Shown piece after piece: positions 1-11,639 of a stretch of 64,000 nucleotides of DNA (position 1 is its first letter; each line of letters begins with the position of its first letter). This DNA is from Fragilaria crotonensis (taxonomy: Eukaryota > Bacillariophyta > Fragilariophyceae > Fragilariales > Fragilariaceae). The translations under genes and the position numbers were made by a program. The stretch is from positions 1 to 64,000 of the forward strand of contig JAKSYS010000217.1 of NCBI GenBank assembly GCA_022925895.1. Reading direction: 5' to 3'. Below the pieces are notes generated by a model. It saw nothing but the letters and a program-made list of their open reading frames with translations, was not told the origin of the DNA and ran no database searches.

Positions 1-81
1 CCAATGGTGGCCCTACAATATATTCCTGGGCACCGGCACTCTGAGTGCTGTTTCGTGTCCACCATGAAAAAGGTTGTGACG

Positions 82-852
82 CTACAAGTGGCAGCTGAAA
101 AGCTTTTCACATTGTGCCCTGGTGTCGTCAGGGGAAGTGACCGTATGTCCAACAGTCCTTTCATGGGAAAAGATCTCAAAAACTTGTCGCCTCCCTCAAA
201 AGTCTTGTCCTCAAACAACCAAAGAAGTGGATCTCGTCAACGTCATCGGGAGACAAATATCTCAAACAACAAACGAAATCTGACCTCCAATGCTGTACTT
301 CAAGTTCAAGGCATTGAATTCCTTTCTCATAGTCTCCACCATATTCTTTCTCACGAAATTATACAACTCAAACTTTTCATAATATTGAGCATGCCACTCC
401 TGAAGTCGACAAATGTTCCAATGGAGACATACATGCTATCGCCTTCACAACGCGGAAGGTAATGAAACACGCCAACCAATGTTTGCATACGTTGATGGGA
501 AGATCGAGTTCCGCCATGTACTTCAAACCCAGTTGACAATCTTCTTGACGTTGTCGTCTCCAAGGAATTTGGCAATCTTCTGAACTTTTTGAGTTCACCA
601 TTGTTATACGCGACCAACCCATTCTGATTAAAGTTGTATGGGAAGATACTGGCAATGCCTTCTCCAAGCTGCTCTTCTTGCTTTGGAAGATCGGAACCGC
701 CAACAATGCCAACCGTGATCTTCTTGCTCAACTCAATCATAAAGTCCATTATGGACGGTTCTACCTCACCACGAGGAATCGTCAACGTGCCATACACAAT
801 CAACATCAAGCAGTCTGATAATGCGAGGATTCTCAGGAGCAGCGGTCGTCAT
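82..852 (-). pseudogene. Phosphomannomutase (PMM) pseudogene
   Basis: Eukaryotic-type cytosolic phosphomannomutase, which interconverts mannose-6-P and mannose-1-P for GDP-mannose synthesis. Family signatures appear in order over the full length but in changing frames: MTTAAPENPRII start (ATG at 852), [99 protein letters not shown] and a C-terminal CEKLF before a stop at 82-84. The nucleophile motif DVDGT is split by about 7 extra bases. About 65 extra bases lie before GTFVDFR, and roughly 11 residues expected after GGQISF (the FPxGWDK stretch) are missing. Deletions of this size argue for a true pseudogene and not only base-run errors. A functional copy would be expected elsewhere in the genome (inference). 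Confidence 0.85.
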
Positions 853-899
853 GATGATTGAATGATGGATGATTGTTGATTTGTGTTAAGTCAAAAACA

Positions 900-2200
900 A
901 CATGAAAATGACTGTACGCGAAGCTCAATCCTTGTTTCGCCATGTGCAGTGGTTGTATGAAGTATGAATACACCCATACAACCATACATATATCCTACTA
1001 TATTATAAATTAATTGTGTGCGTGCGTGCGTCTGTTACGGAGTATGACCACTCTGGGGTACTGTTGCACTGCTACGTGGATTACATGTACTACAGGTCTA
1101 CAGTACACAAACGGACGGTAATTTATGTTGACACGACAGTGTGTTACGTTACTGAACTACAATACTGTACGAATTCAAAGTTACTGGATGGAATACTTAT
1201 TGAATTTGCTGTGAACAGGTTGCTTCACAAATGCTACTGTAAAATATACCGTGCGATGAACTGCAATACTGGGGCATGATAAGTACCTGGTACTGTACTT
1301 CATGAAGTTTCCTACGTTGGTACCATGGTACTGCATACTGTAGGGGAAAAAAGTAGTGGTACGGAGTACGACCAGGTTGGGGGTACTGTACGTCCAGTTT
1401 CCTGTAGTAGACACTCCGATCAAATGTGAGTTACCCACTAGCTAGTATTCATAGTCGCTATATATATATTCAATCGCACCATTGGCGTGCGGATGAGAAA
1501 TGAGGATTGTCGACCATGCCAATGCCAGTTGTACAGTACTTCTCCAAATATTGTACGATAAACATCACGGAAAAAAGTACAAGTACCAGGTACTGTAGCG
1601 TAAGATGAGGGATTTTTGTTGCGGTCGCACAACCTGGTACTTGTATGTACTTGTGCAGTACAGTAGGAACATGCATATGAGAATGCTACAAGAATCTAAA
1701 AACCGGTGGGTCGTACCGGAGAGGGTATGCAGTAAGACTATTCTACTGTGTTAAAATTCAACTAGAAGATTTTGACCGTTAATTTATGTTGTTCAGTCTA
1801 TGGTACTACCGGTGGTACGTTTTACAGTACTACCACGAAGCAAACATTACTACACACATGGCGAATTGTACAGTATGCATAAAGAGCCAATGCAACGGTA
1901 CACACGATCGAGCTCACTAAAAATGTTGACTGTACAGTATAACCTTTTTTCCTACAGTACCGGTACGAATGTCATCCTGTTCCTCTCAAGGATAGAAAAC
2001 AGAAAATACCCTCGCTGTACCAGTAGTCAACTTAAGTCGGTACCTGGTACTCCCGTATACTACCGGTAGTACACTTCTGCAGGTCATGTCTGTTGTCCTG
2101 TATCACTACAAGTACGGTATTGTGACCGTAATCCGTAATCCCATCAAGACAAATTTCCGGATGTCCCAGGTTCGCAGGAAGGTGTTTTTTGCTGAGTGGT
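900..2200. repeat. GTAC-rich intergenic DNA
   Basis: No gene seen. By eye I count about 36 GTAC tetramers between 1,020 and 2,120, where chance would give about four. They sit in nested palindromes such as GGTACCTGGTAC and ACCGGTAC. Similar but shorter islands recur at about 7,060-7,330, 16,590-16,870, 34,500-34,760, 50,210-50,420 and 50,730-50,850. Function unknown. Confidence 0.7.
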
Positions 2201-2219
2201 TTTTTTGGTTTTTTTATTT

Positions 2220-2254
2220 AAAAAACCACCTCGTTTTGGGTTGCGGTGGTTTTT
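2220..2254. repeat. Perfect 10-bp hairpin upstream of LRR gene
   Basis: AAAAACCACC (2221-2230) and GGTGGTTTTT (2245-2254) are perfect inverted arms with a 14-nt loop, about 85 bp before the LRR start codon. It could be a cruciform, a relic of a small inverted-repeat element, or chance in a T-rich stretch. Confidence 0.5.
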
Positions 2255-2338
2255 CTCAACCCTCTAGAATGTCGCTGACAGATACTCGAAGTCGAGTTGC
2301 TTGCAGTTCGTTCGAACGGCATCGCCGACGACGATTGC

Positions 2339-4122
2339 ATGGATTCTTCTGATGACGATGAGGAGAATGCGCCCGTAACTGCACCAGCAGAACGTACTGC
2401 AGACTTGATGGAAACCGAAATCAAGCATGATGACTTTGTGGAAGAATTTTTGCTTCGAATGGAGAATGGAGATACTACTTGGTTCGAAAGCACCGCCGCC
2501 GACGACGGCGGCGTGGATGCTTCGGCTGGCAATGAGGAGGATGCTCTCCTGCTGCCGCAGCAGCAGCAGCGGCAGAACGTACTCCCGACGCGACGGAGGC
2601 CGAAATCAAGAAAGATGACCTTCTTGATGAATTTCATCCCAAGTTGCCCGACGTTACCACGTCATCGGATCCTTCTGCCCTGCCTTCATATGCTTTGGTA
2701 CCGCTAATTGATGAACCCAACCTTGCTCCCCGTGATGGTATTAATAGTTTAGATCATGCACCTCTGGTTGAACCAATGCGTCCCACCAGGCAACGAAATG
2801 TCGCTCCAGGAGCGTATCCCATATCATCAGATAGCAACACTGCAACACGTCGGGCGCCCTTGATTCCAATTGGTGCATATGGTTCAACCATAGTGTTCTT
2901 AGATGAATTCAAAGCAGAAGACGGGCTTCCAATCTCTTCCGAAAGCGGTTTGCGTGTTGTTGAATCCAAGGAAGAAGAGGGGATGCCAAGCTCTGCTGAA
3001 AGTGGTTTGTATATTGTCGAAGGGCACCGTGTACCCGATGTAGACGAGAAGGGAGCGACTGTGGTTGCTGAGGTCCATCACGTCACAATTAAATGGTACC
3101 AACGTCCCTTTATCGATGGATTCTTGTTGGAAGTACTTTTCTTGGCTGTGGGCTTATTGTGGTGGTGATTGTCCTTGTCACTCGACCGTCAGCAGCACCA
3201 GGAGGCTATAAATTGTCGCCCCACACCGGTACCTTCCTTGATGACGCCGGAAGAAATTGCCTGCGAGTTTCTTTCTATTCCGAACGTGACAAAGTGTCGA
3301 TCGAAAGTCATGTTTGACTCGTATAAATCGGACGATGCAACGACTGGTTTCACAATTCCGACCGAGATCGGGCTCATGACGCAGCTGACGTATTTGGATT
3401 TCTATGGCAATGGGTTAACTTCCAAAATTCCAAGTGAGATTGGGCTCTTATCGAATCTGACGTTATTGTCTTTCTGGAACAATCAGTTGACTTCCACACT
3501 TCCAAGTGAGATCGTGCTCCTGACAAATCTGTTGAATTTGGATCTTCTATTTAATCATTTCTCTGGATCAATTCCAACAGAGATCGGGCTCATCACACAG
3601 CTGGCACATTTGGATGCATCCAGTAATCAGATGATTTCCACTTTGCCGAGCGAGATCGGGCTCTTATCGTATCTGACGTTTTTGTCGTTCTATAGCAATC
3701 AGTTGTCCGGGACAGTCCCAAGTGAGATTGGGCTCTTATCAAAACTGCTGCTGTTGGATTTCTCCAGCAATCAACTGACTTCCACCATTCCGAGTGAGAT
3801 GGGGCTCTTAACATACCTGACCTATTTATATCTCGCCAGCAATCAGTTAGCGGGCACAATTCCATCATCTCTCTGCGAACTCGGTGTTATCCCGATATGG
3901 ATTGACTGTGGTGAAATCACGTGCGGTTCAGGTTGTTGCAAGTCAGGTGGAGAAGGTTACCCTTCATGTGGCTGTAACAAAAGAAAATGGATGAATCGAG
4001 GCACGCAGTATTCGCAGGAGATTGCAAATGCTTATTATGAATTTCATCTTGGTAGGTGTTACAGATTTGGTCGCGTTGTCCATGGTGGCAATCGGTGTGG
4101 TGCGGTGCGAAAAGATATGTGA
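2339..4122 (+). pseudogene. Transmembrane LRR protein, copy 1 (frames broken)
   Basis: Type II membrane LRR protein of the receptor-like kind common in diatoms; ligand and role unknown. Start chosen at ATG 2339 (MDSSDDDEEN). Order: acidic cytosolic head with KHDDFVEEF and a Gln-rich run; a linker ending VTIKWYQRPF; one membrane helix (about 3105-3180, GLIVVVIVLVTRP); a CxSIPNVTKCRS cap; seven LRRs of about 24 residues (consensus IPSEIGLLSNLTLLSFWNNQ, about 3355-3850); then a Cys-rich end (CGEITCGSGCC). The head, the membrane segment and the LRR block lie in different frames, with shifts near 2600-2640, 3100-3170 and 3170-3320. Compared with copy 2 the C-terminal stop after PSCG is also lost, giving about 48 extra residues. 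Broken gene, or an intact gene with base-run errors. Copy 2 faces it in inverted orientation. Confidence 0.8.
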
Positions 4123-5134
4123 GATGCAGTTGAAATAATTGGATGTTTGACGTCGGACTGGCTCCGTTATTCCATCCGTGATGCGGGTTATGGTTACATG
4201 GTTGATGGTTGGCGGTTGATGATTCATGGGGCGCAGGAATTGTGATACGCTCTTCAAGCGTTCGAAGTTGCGAAATAAGGTGCCTGTTGTCGCGGTGCAG
4301 GAACCTTTCATCTCAGCGACTGCGATTGTTGTGTTAGTGATGTCTATTTCTGACAGCTGCTTCAGCATCCCGGACGAGCCATGTGTTCCACGGATGTGAG
4401 CCAGTTACTTGTTTGGACGTAATGCGACCCTCGAGACTAGCCGTGGGACGGACTATTCCTTGCAGGCGATGTTTTTGCCACGTTTTCCATCTTAAGTGAA
4501 GGCATGGTGAAAAGGTTGGGACGACGAATGTGAGTCGCGCCTGCCGAGATCCCGTGCAATCTCGGTGATATCCGAAGTGCGACGGCATTGACAGGCCTTG
4601 CGAATGTTCGGTCGCGACTTCTGACCAGCGCTGGTAATAACTGCGCCTACGAGGCCTATGGCATACTCGACTAAACAGCGGCAGTAGTCCGCTGATCATA
4701 CCCATGTTGCAGAAGTCTTTTCGTTGGTGTTCAACATCGCATGCATAGTGTTGTAGACAATGAGGTACTGCGAAGTACGGAACAAAAAATTTAGACAAGT
4801 ATTAAAAATTGTCGCAAACTCGCATCAGACACAATTCTTGTACTCCAGCTTGTCGTGTACTCGTCATCACGTGAAACATAAATCATCCACCATACATCAT
4901 GTCCATCAACGCAGATTGAACGACGAAGTCAATGCGACGCCAATCATCCAAAATCAAATTACTTTCTTTGCACCATGAATTCCGCCGCGCCCACTTGATT
5001 ACCAATTGCCACTCCATTTACTTCCGATCTCAAACAGTGCGAAAACCTAACAAACGACGAGCAAATGGAAGACCCCGGCAAGCAGTCGCACTTTTCAGAG
5101 GCTTGTACGAGACTTGCTCCCCTCTTCCCTTCAT
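4123..5134. other. Spacer between the convergent LRR copies
   Basis: About 1 kb without a supported gene. Short open frames on both strands have no recognisable motif and mixed codon use. Confidence 0.5.
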
Positions 5135-6767
5135 TCAGCCGCAGGAAGGAAACCCATCTGTACCTGAAATGCAACAGCCTGAAGCACATGAAATTTTATC
5201 ACAGTCAATCCAGATCATCATATAACCGAGTGAGCACAGAGATGATGGAATTGTGCCCGCCAACTGATTGTTATAGTAATCCAGTTCCGTCAGCTGCGTC
5301 ATGAGCGCCATCTCCGTAGGAATTGTGGAAGTCAACTGATTGCTGGAGGTATAAAAGTATAGCAGATTTGTCAAGAGAGCGATCTCCGTTGGGATTGTCC
5401 CCGACAAACGATTGCTGTAGAAAGACAAATACGTCAGATCCGTTAAGAGCCCCATCTCACTTGGAAATGTGGAGGTCAATCGATTGTTGGACATCCCATC
5501 TAATCAGCTTTGTCATGAGCGCCATCTCACTAGGAATTGTGCCCGTCAGCTGATTGTATAAAAATCCAAAACAACAGATCAGTAAGGCGTGTGATCTCAG
5601 TTGGAATTGTGGAGGTCAACTGATTTTTCCAGATGGACAATAACGTCAGATTTGATAAGAGCCCGATCTCACTTGGAACAGTAGAATTCAATTGGTTGTT
5701 GTAGAAATCCAAATACGTCAGCTGCGTCATGAGCCCGATCTCGGTCGGAATTGTGGAACCAGTGGTATTGTCGCCAATATTCCCATTATTCCACGAGTCG
5801 AAGACGACTTTCGATCGACACATCGTCACGTTCGGAGTAGAAAGTTGCAGGCAATTTGTTCCGGCGTCAACAAGGAAGGTACCGGTGTGGGGGCGACGCC
5901 TCATCGGCGCCAGTGTTGGGGCTGCAACAAAGAGCTGCCTGGTGCAGCTGATGGTCAGTGACAAGGACAATCACAACCACAATAAGACCGGTGGTAAACA
6001 GAGTACTTCCAACGAGAATCCACCGATAGAAGGGACGTTGGTACCACTTGATTGTGACGTGATGGGCCTCCGCAACAATCATCGATCCCTCTTCATCTAC
6101 ATCATGCACCGGCTGTGCTTCCACAATTTGCAAACCACGTTCACCAGTAATTCCATTGCTGTCATGCGCATTAGTAGGTGCTCCTGCATAGTTTGGCACC
6201 TCCTCTTCCTCCTTGGATTCATCGGCGAACCCTGTGGTTGAACCATATGCAGCAGTTGGAAACGCAGATGCCGGGCGTGTTGCTGTGTTGCTATCTGATG
6301 ATATGGGATATGCTCCGGAATCGACATTTCGTAGCCCGGTTGGATGCAATGATTCAACCAGTGGTGCATGATCTAAACCATTAATATCATCTGGGAGCAA
6401 GGTTGCGTACTTCAATTAGTGGTAACAAAGCATGTGAAGCGACGGCAGAAGGATCCGACGACATGGACACGGTGGGCAAGTCAGTCTGAGATTCACCAAC
6501 AAAGTCATCACACCTGTCTTCCGTCTCGTCTGTAGTACGTTCTGCAGCTGCAGCAAGGAGAGCATCCTCCGCATTGCCAGCCGAAGCATCCACGCCGCCG
6601 TCGTCGGCGGCGGTGCTCGAACGACGTTGTACCTCCATTCTCAATCGAAGCAAAACTCTTCCACAAAGTCATCATGCTTGATTTCGGTTTCTGTCAAGTC
6701 TATAGTAAGTTCTGCTGGTGCAGTTACGGGCATTCTCATTCTCATGCTCGTCATCATAAGAATCCAT
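5135..6767 (-). pseudogene. Transmembrane LRR protein, copy 2 (frames broken)
   Basis: Inverted paralogue of the gene at 2339-4122, same architecture. Start chosen at ATG 6767 (MDSYDDEHEN) by comparison. It has an acidic head with ETEIKHDDFVEEF, linker VTIKWYQRPF, one membrane helix (FTTGLIVVVIVLVT), a cap with TPNVTMCRSKVVFDS, about seven LRRs, and a Cys-rich end (CDKISCASGCC) finishing PSCG at 5135. The head, the membrane part, the first LRRs (5970-5530) and the last LRRs (5494-5135) fall in different frames, so there are at least three shifts. The linker differs clearly from copy 1, so this is an older duplication than the 2.5-kb repeats further right. The convergent arrangement can form a long hairpin RNA if transcription reads through. 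Confidence 0.8.
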
Positions 6768-7365
6768 GCAATCGTCGTCGGCGCAGCGCTGCCTTCTGGA
6801 GCGAAATCTGAGGAATGACCCAAATGGACCATAATGGGTCGATAAAATTTCATTTGGGGCGCTCGAGAATTCATCGATTTTGTTGAATTCTCGTGCCGGC
6901 TCGTAAATCTGCCGCGCCACTAGCATAACAGATTAGCCAATAGAATGTCATCGGTCGTCGCGGATGCGGTTTGAGTCGATCGTGACCCTGATGTCAAGCA
7001 TTTGCCCGTGATCGGCATACATCATGTATCATGTGTATCATCATTTTTTTTCGCTACCTGGTACATACGTATTCTAATACCGGCACAGTAGGACTAGTCA
7101 CTGGTACTCTCTATGGTACTAGCACTAGGTAGAGTAGATATGCATATGGAATTCGGATGCAGGTTCTGCTCAACGCCAAACTACAAGTTGAGCCTTGGGT
7201 ACAAGTACAATTTGTATGATACACATATATCTCTATAATGTACTCCAGTACTCCAGTAAGTCGTACAATGGTACTGGTTGCCACCATGTGCAGCAGTGAC
7301 ATTTATGCTTGTACCAGGTACAGGTGTGTAGGAATACTCCCCGTCATGTGCGGGACGCGGGACTA
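6768..7365. other. Intergenic, GTAC-rich
   Basis: No gene supported. It holds a GTAC island at about 7060-7330 and ends at the copia target-site duplication. Confidence 0.6.
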
Positions 7366-7369
7366 CTGC

Positions 7370-7578
7370 TATTAATATCTGTCCGCATAATCAAAGATCT
7401 AGGCAAGGCCTTTCGCAAGGTGAATGTGCCCCAAGGCAGCATGTTGGTGATGCTAGTAACTTAAAAAATTATAACACATACTTCGCATTCCTCTACATGC
7501 ATCATAGCTACCGTACGAATCGTACGGTCATGCATATGCAGTAGCCTGAAAACACGATAGCACGAGCAGAACTTAACA
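7370..7578 (-). repeat. Copia 3' LTR
   Basis: Matches 13850-14058 in the same orientation, with a few small differences. It is preceded on the minus strand by a G-rich purine tract, which fits its role as the 3' LTR. Confidence 0.9.
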
Positions 7579-7871
7579 GTCCCCACAAAATGATACGCAT
7601 GCCGCGAATCAATTTGCCTTGGAACAATCCCCATCAACCAACAGAGGCCTGAGGCACCATTTTGGGAACCTCGGTATTAAGAGAAAGGGGTTTGCGCCAT
7701 GGCGCATCGTTCACCACAAGACCCGACTTGCATGTTCCCGCAAAGCTGGGCCAGGTAAACATTTCGTTAAGAGATCGGCGATGTTGGTCTCCGTATCCTC
7801 TTTCGCAACTCTAATCACTCCCGCGCTATTGCTTCTCGCCCGATGGTAGTTGATAGCTGCATGTTTCTTCT

Positions 7872-10064
7872 TCAACACAGACTCGGGTTCACCGAATTCA
7901 ACACCACCGCATTGTTATCACAAAACACATTGCACGGTCCTTCAATTCCAACACCCATCATCCGAAGCTTATAACGTAGACCCTCAATCATTTCGATAGC
8001 AATCCGCATTGCAACAAACTCAGAACCGAATGTCGAGGACTCCACAGTATTCTGTCTTTTGAAAACCACAGAATAGGGGCACGGTTCACGAAAATGATCA
8101 CACCTGTGTGAGCGCCTCGTGACCCTGCACCCAGCATGATCTGCATCAACAAAGCAGGACATCACGACGGAACGCCCACGCGGCGCAGGCATATCCGGAG
8201 GCAAAGCTTCCTTAGCCCCAGGATAGTATTCACTCCAATCGCAATCCTTAAACCTCCTTTCATCGAAGGCAGGTTCGGTGTCATCGAACACCATCGTTGA
8301 TGAATCGTATCGTTTCAGGTAAGCAAATATATGAAACAATTGATCCAAGTGACCGCTTCTGGCGGCCACTATATATCGCGACATCATTGAGACAGGCATA
8401 AGGATATCGAGCCGTCCCAATTCGCAAATCCAGCGAAGCACCCCTATCAGTCCTTGATAGTAGTTTTGCCTCTCGGCATTCAACTCCGTTGTTTGGTCCA
8501 ACTCCGGCCGGTAGGCGCCCGAGAGCGGAGTCACAACCTTGGTGGGCAGTCGCTTGCCTATCGAGTCAAGCTCAGTCTCAAGGTCAGCGATTGCCCTCTT
8601 GGTATACTTGGTAGACGCCAACGCCCAACGAACCTTACCCGGCTCATCAGATTCGGCGATATACCACTTCAAAACGTCAGCCCCTAAGTACAGGGTTGGT
8701 TCCTGGACACTTCCCTCCTTCAATGTAAACCTACGCCCCAGTTCGTCCATGAAGCGCTCGGGTTCCTCCATTGTAACCGCAACATCATCAACGTAGCATA
8801 TCACATAATGATAGTACTCAGTTCCATCAGTCTTACAATCCGGCTTCATCCACAAGTCCGGGTCCGCCTTAGTACTCGCGTATCCCATCTCCCGCAGATT
8901 ATTTGCAAGAAAGTCACGGAAGGATTTGCCGCTACTCCTCAGTCCATAAAGTGCCCGTACAATTATCACCGGCCGTCCCTCATTCTTTGGGCCAAATTCT
9001 TTTCCGGCAATAGTATACAACTTCTCCTTTACCGGCGCATTCAGATAGGCATTCTGAATGTCTGCCGATAATATATCAGTGTCATGCAACGCTGCCATCA
9101 AGAAAAAGAGGCGAACCGTATCCCTTGACACAACTGTGGAGAACGTCGATTCCTTCGGAGGGTCTGTTTCATTGCCATTTGCACAAAACCTTGCCTTCCG
9201 CGTCAGGTCTCCAATCTTGATGTCGAAGACCATATGACATCTGATACACTCGTAACCAATTGGCATCTTGTCATCGTCCCTGAACTCGAAAGCAGGTAAG
9301 ACATTCCTCATCTCTTTCTCAATCGCCTTGCGCCAGAAATCAGTTCCTGATTCCTCGTCAAATCTCAGCGCTTCTTCAACTGAATGCGGAAGCCGAATGC
9401 CAAACTTGTGCGTCCGCTTCCAGTACTTAGCCGACTTAACCTTCTTAATGATGCGATGTCGCTTCCTCAGCGTGTCATCAACCCACCATTTAAAAGCCGG
9501 TTGTTCCGAAATCTTGTTTGCAACGGCATATTCAGCCACTTCGATTGGGAACGACTCCTTTAAATCCTTAAGAGGCACCCAAGTGGTCGTACCGTCCTTC
9601 CATTCAACCAAGAGCCTCCACCCTTGGGTAGTTATCCGTGGCCGCTGGCGACCTTGCTTGTCGACAAAGGTACCGTCAGCAATCTTCATCGCCCGTGCGT
9701 CCGACTCGTGGTCCACAATCTCAGACATAAGTGCAAAGGCCCTGCCTTCACTGTCCACCTGTGCATACATGTTTTCGGCAATCATATTTGCCATATACAC
9801 CTCCTTCGTGCCGTCTTCAAATTCAACGACATATTCCCTTGTGTCCAATATCGGATTAGAGTTTGCCTTCCCGATTGGATTCCCATTGGCATCCCTCTTT
9901 CTGGCAACAACTTGTGCTTTCAACACCTCATCGCCCCGAGGTAACATGACGGACGCAGTCAAGTAACCATCAAAGTTTCTGGGTATACTCGTCCATATCT
10001 GGTACACCAGCTTCGTCATCAGTAACTGCTGCGTCATCGTCCAAATCCTCCAACAGGTCCCCAT
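7872..10064 (-). CDS. Copia pol: reverse transcriptase and RNase H region
   Basis: Long open frame of about 730 codons. It carries a chromo-like/linker N-terminus (VEWKDGTTTWVPLKDLKES), the copia RT with SADIQNAYLNAP, ALYGLRSSGKSF and CYVDDVAV, the connection PLSGAYRPELDQ, and the RNase H region (CFVDADHAGC, ESSTFGSEFVAMR). These are standard Ty1/copia landmarks. Part of the fossil element above. Confidence 0.92.
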   Translation of the reverse strand: MGTCWRIWTMTQQLLMTKLVYQIWTSIPRNFDGYLTASVMLPRGDEVLKAQVVARKRDANGNPIGKANSNPILDTREYVVEFEDGTKEVYMANMIAENMYAQVDSEGRAFALMSEIVDHESDARAMKIADGTFVDKQGRQRPRITTQGWRLLVEWKDGTTTWVPLKDLKESFPIEVAEYAVANKISEQPAFKWWVDDTLRKRHRIIKKVKSAKYWKRTHKFGIRLPHSVEEALRFDEESGTDFWRKAIEKEMRNVLPAFEFRDDDKMPIGYECIRCHMVFDIKIGDLTRKARFCANGNETDPPKESTFSTVVSRDTVRLFFLMAALHDTDILSADIQNAYLNAPVKEKLYTIAGKEFGPKNEGRPVIIVRALYGLRSSGKSFRDFLANNLREMGYASTKADPDLWMKPDCKTDGTEYYHYVICYVDDVAVTMEEPERFMDELGRRFTLKEGSVQEPTLYLGADVLKWYIAESDEPGKVRWALASTKYTKRAIADLETELDSIGKRLPTKVVTPLSGAYRPELDQTTELNAERQNYYQGLIGVLRWICELGRLDILMPVSMMSRYIVAARSGHLDQLFHIFAYLKRYDSSTMVFDDTEPAFDERRFKDCDWSEYYPGAKEALPPDMPAPRGRSVVMSCFVDADHAGCRVTRRSHRCDHFREPCPYSVVFKRQNTVESSTFGSEFVAMRIAIEMIEGLRYKLRMMGVGIEGPCNVFCDNNAVVLNSVNPSLC

Positions 10065-10351
10065 TCACCGGTAACGCTCCACATTCTCTTGTGCGACACC
10101 GTCATCAATGCCATCCCCAATCTTGTCCCTGATTGACAAGTCCAAGATTCAATGGCCCTTTTACAGCGTCACCAGCCAACTCATCTCGGGTGATCGACCA
10201 TACCGTCGACCTTGCGATAGGTCGCGCCGATAAAGGCAGTATCCAAAAGCAATCTCCGCCCCTATGTTAGCAGCCAACCCAAGCCACTTCCCGATCTTAC
10301 TTTCTCCGTCAGGTCACGGTACCAGACATTCTCATACCATGCATGTTGAAC

Positions 10352-11634
10352 CTAAGAAATATCAGGTGTATAACCCAATGCATGCTCGGTTGCGCAACGT
10401 CCTTGCAACTTTGGCGATTCGTACGCTGTCAGTCCCCTCAAGGTGGCAACCAATTCGCCAAGAAAACACCATAGTCTTTTCGGAGAACCCGATCGTTTCG
10501 TAAACCTCCTAATGGACCGTTTTATTTCACGGACATCGAGTTCCGCTCGATTCTGCCATGGTGAGTAAGGCTCTGTCATCCGCTGATCGATCCGAAATTC
10601 GCGTACTGTTCGCGCCACTCCTTATAAGCCATCGTAGGATCATTGTCAACGATTAAGTTTTCCATCACCCCGTGCTGCTGAATGAAGCTTGTGAGCGACA
10701 AATGTGCATCACTCTTCAATTCCATTGGCATGAACCTTGCAAACCCAAGTCCATTCCCAATCAGATGCGCACACTTGAACCCGCGGACCGATTTCACCGT
10801 GAAAAAAAGAGTATCCGCATAAAAGGTCCCCTTCAAGCGTGGGTATCGCAAATGGGGCATGGCTGTCCGAAAGCGTCGTTGCGCCGGATGTTGTAACGTC
10901 CGGACGCCAAGTTGTGTCGTGACTTGAAGCGTCTTCATTGCTGTAGACAAACCGATATTCCACATTTTCGCAACATCTTCGGGAGCAATGACCGAGCGAG
11001 TCCCATCGCGTACGACGGCGGCCACAGAGCGTGACTCGCATGCGCCAGCAGAACGAACCGGATCACTGCCAACCAAGTCTACGCGAACCGAGGCTATGAG
11101 TCGATCCGCCATATCATTGGACTCACCAATTGCCAACTCAATCAAGGGGTCGAAATCAACAGCGTGCTGTTGCCTTCCCACGGTAGTGGAGGACAACTCC
11201 CGCTCCTTCCATAAGACATCGCGGTCCTCTTCAGCAGTGGAGAATGCCGAAGCATAAGGATCCCACTCTTCTTCGGAAGTCATCTCAACGTGTCGCGTCA
11301 GGTCAGCAAGCTCGGCGTTGGTCGGAACCCGTGTTACAAAACCCGAAATGACGCCACGTAGTGCCAAGGGTATACTTAGGTCGGATTCCGGCACATGTAT
11401 ACTGTGAGTGGAATCCGAATCGTACTGTCGAGGACAGTCATCCACCTTCAACCCATTGGCTCTCAGTTGGTTGGGGCAAAGAAGAGAATGCTTCATCTTG
11501 TCCCCAAAATATAAAGCCTCGTTGATCACCAAGACATAAGTCTTGCCGGTCAATGGGCAATCGTATGCAGTCGCAACAGTTGCGATCGGGATGTCTTCAA
11601 GTGCCTTGAATTCTGAATCACAGAAGGGTGACAC
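10352..11634 (-). CDS. Copia protease/gag-pre-integrase and integrase region (fossil)
   Basis: The stretch contains a protease-proximal region, a gag-pre-integrase-like part (HSLLCPNQLRANGL) and an rve-type integrase core (FYADTLFF, IVDNDP, PYSPWQNRAE). It lies directly upstream of the RT region, as expected for copia order (PR-IN-RT-RH). Confidence 0.8.
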
Positions 11635-11639
11635 GGATG

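Noticed and set aside
4334-4798. 154-codon minus-strand frame in the LRR spacer
   Set aside because: No motif, no sensible hydrophobic pattern, and overlapping open frames on the other strand.
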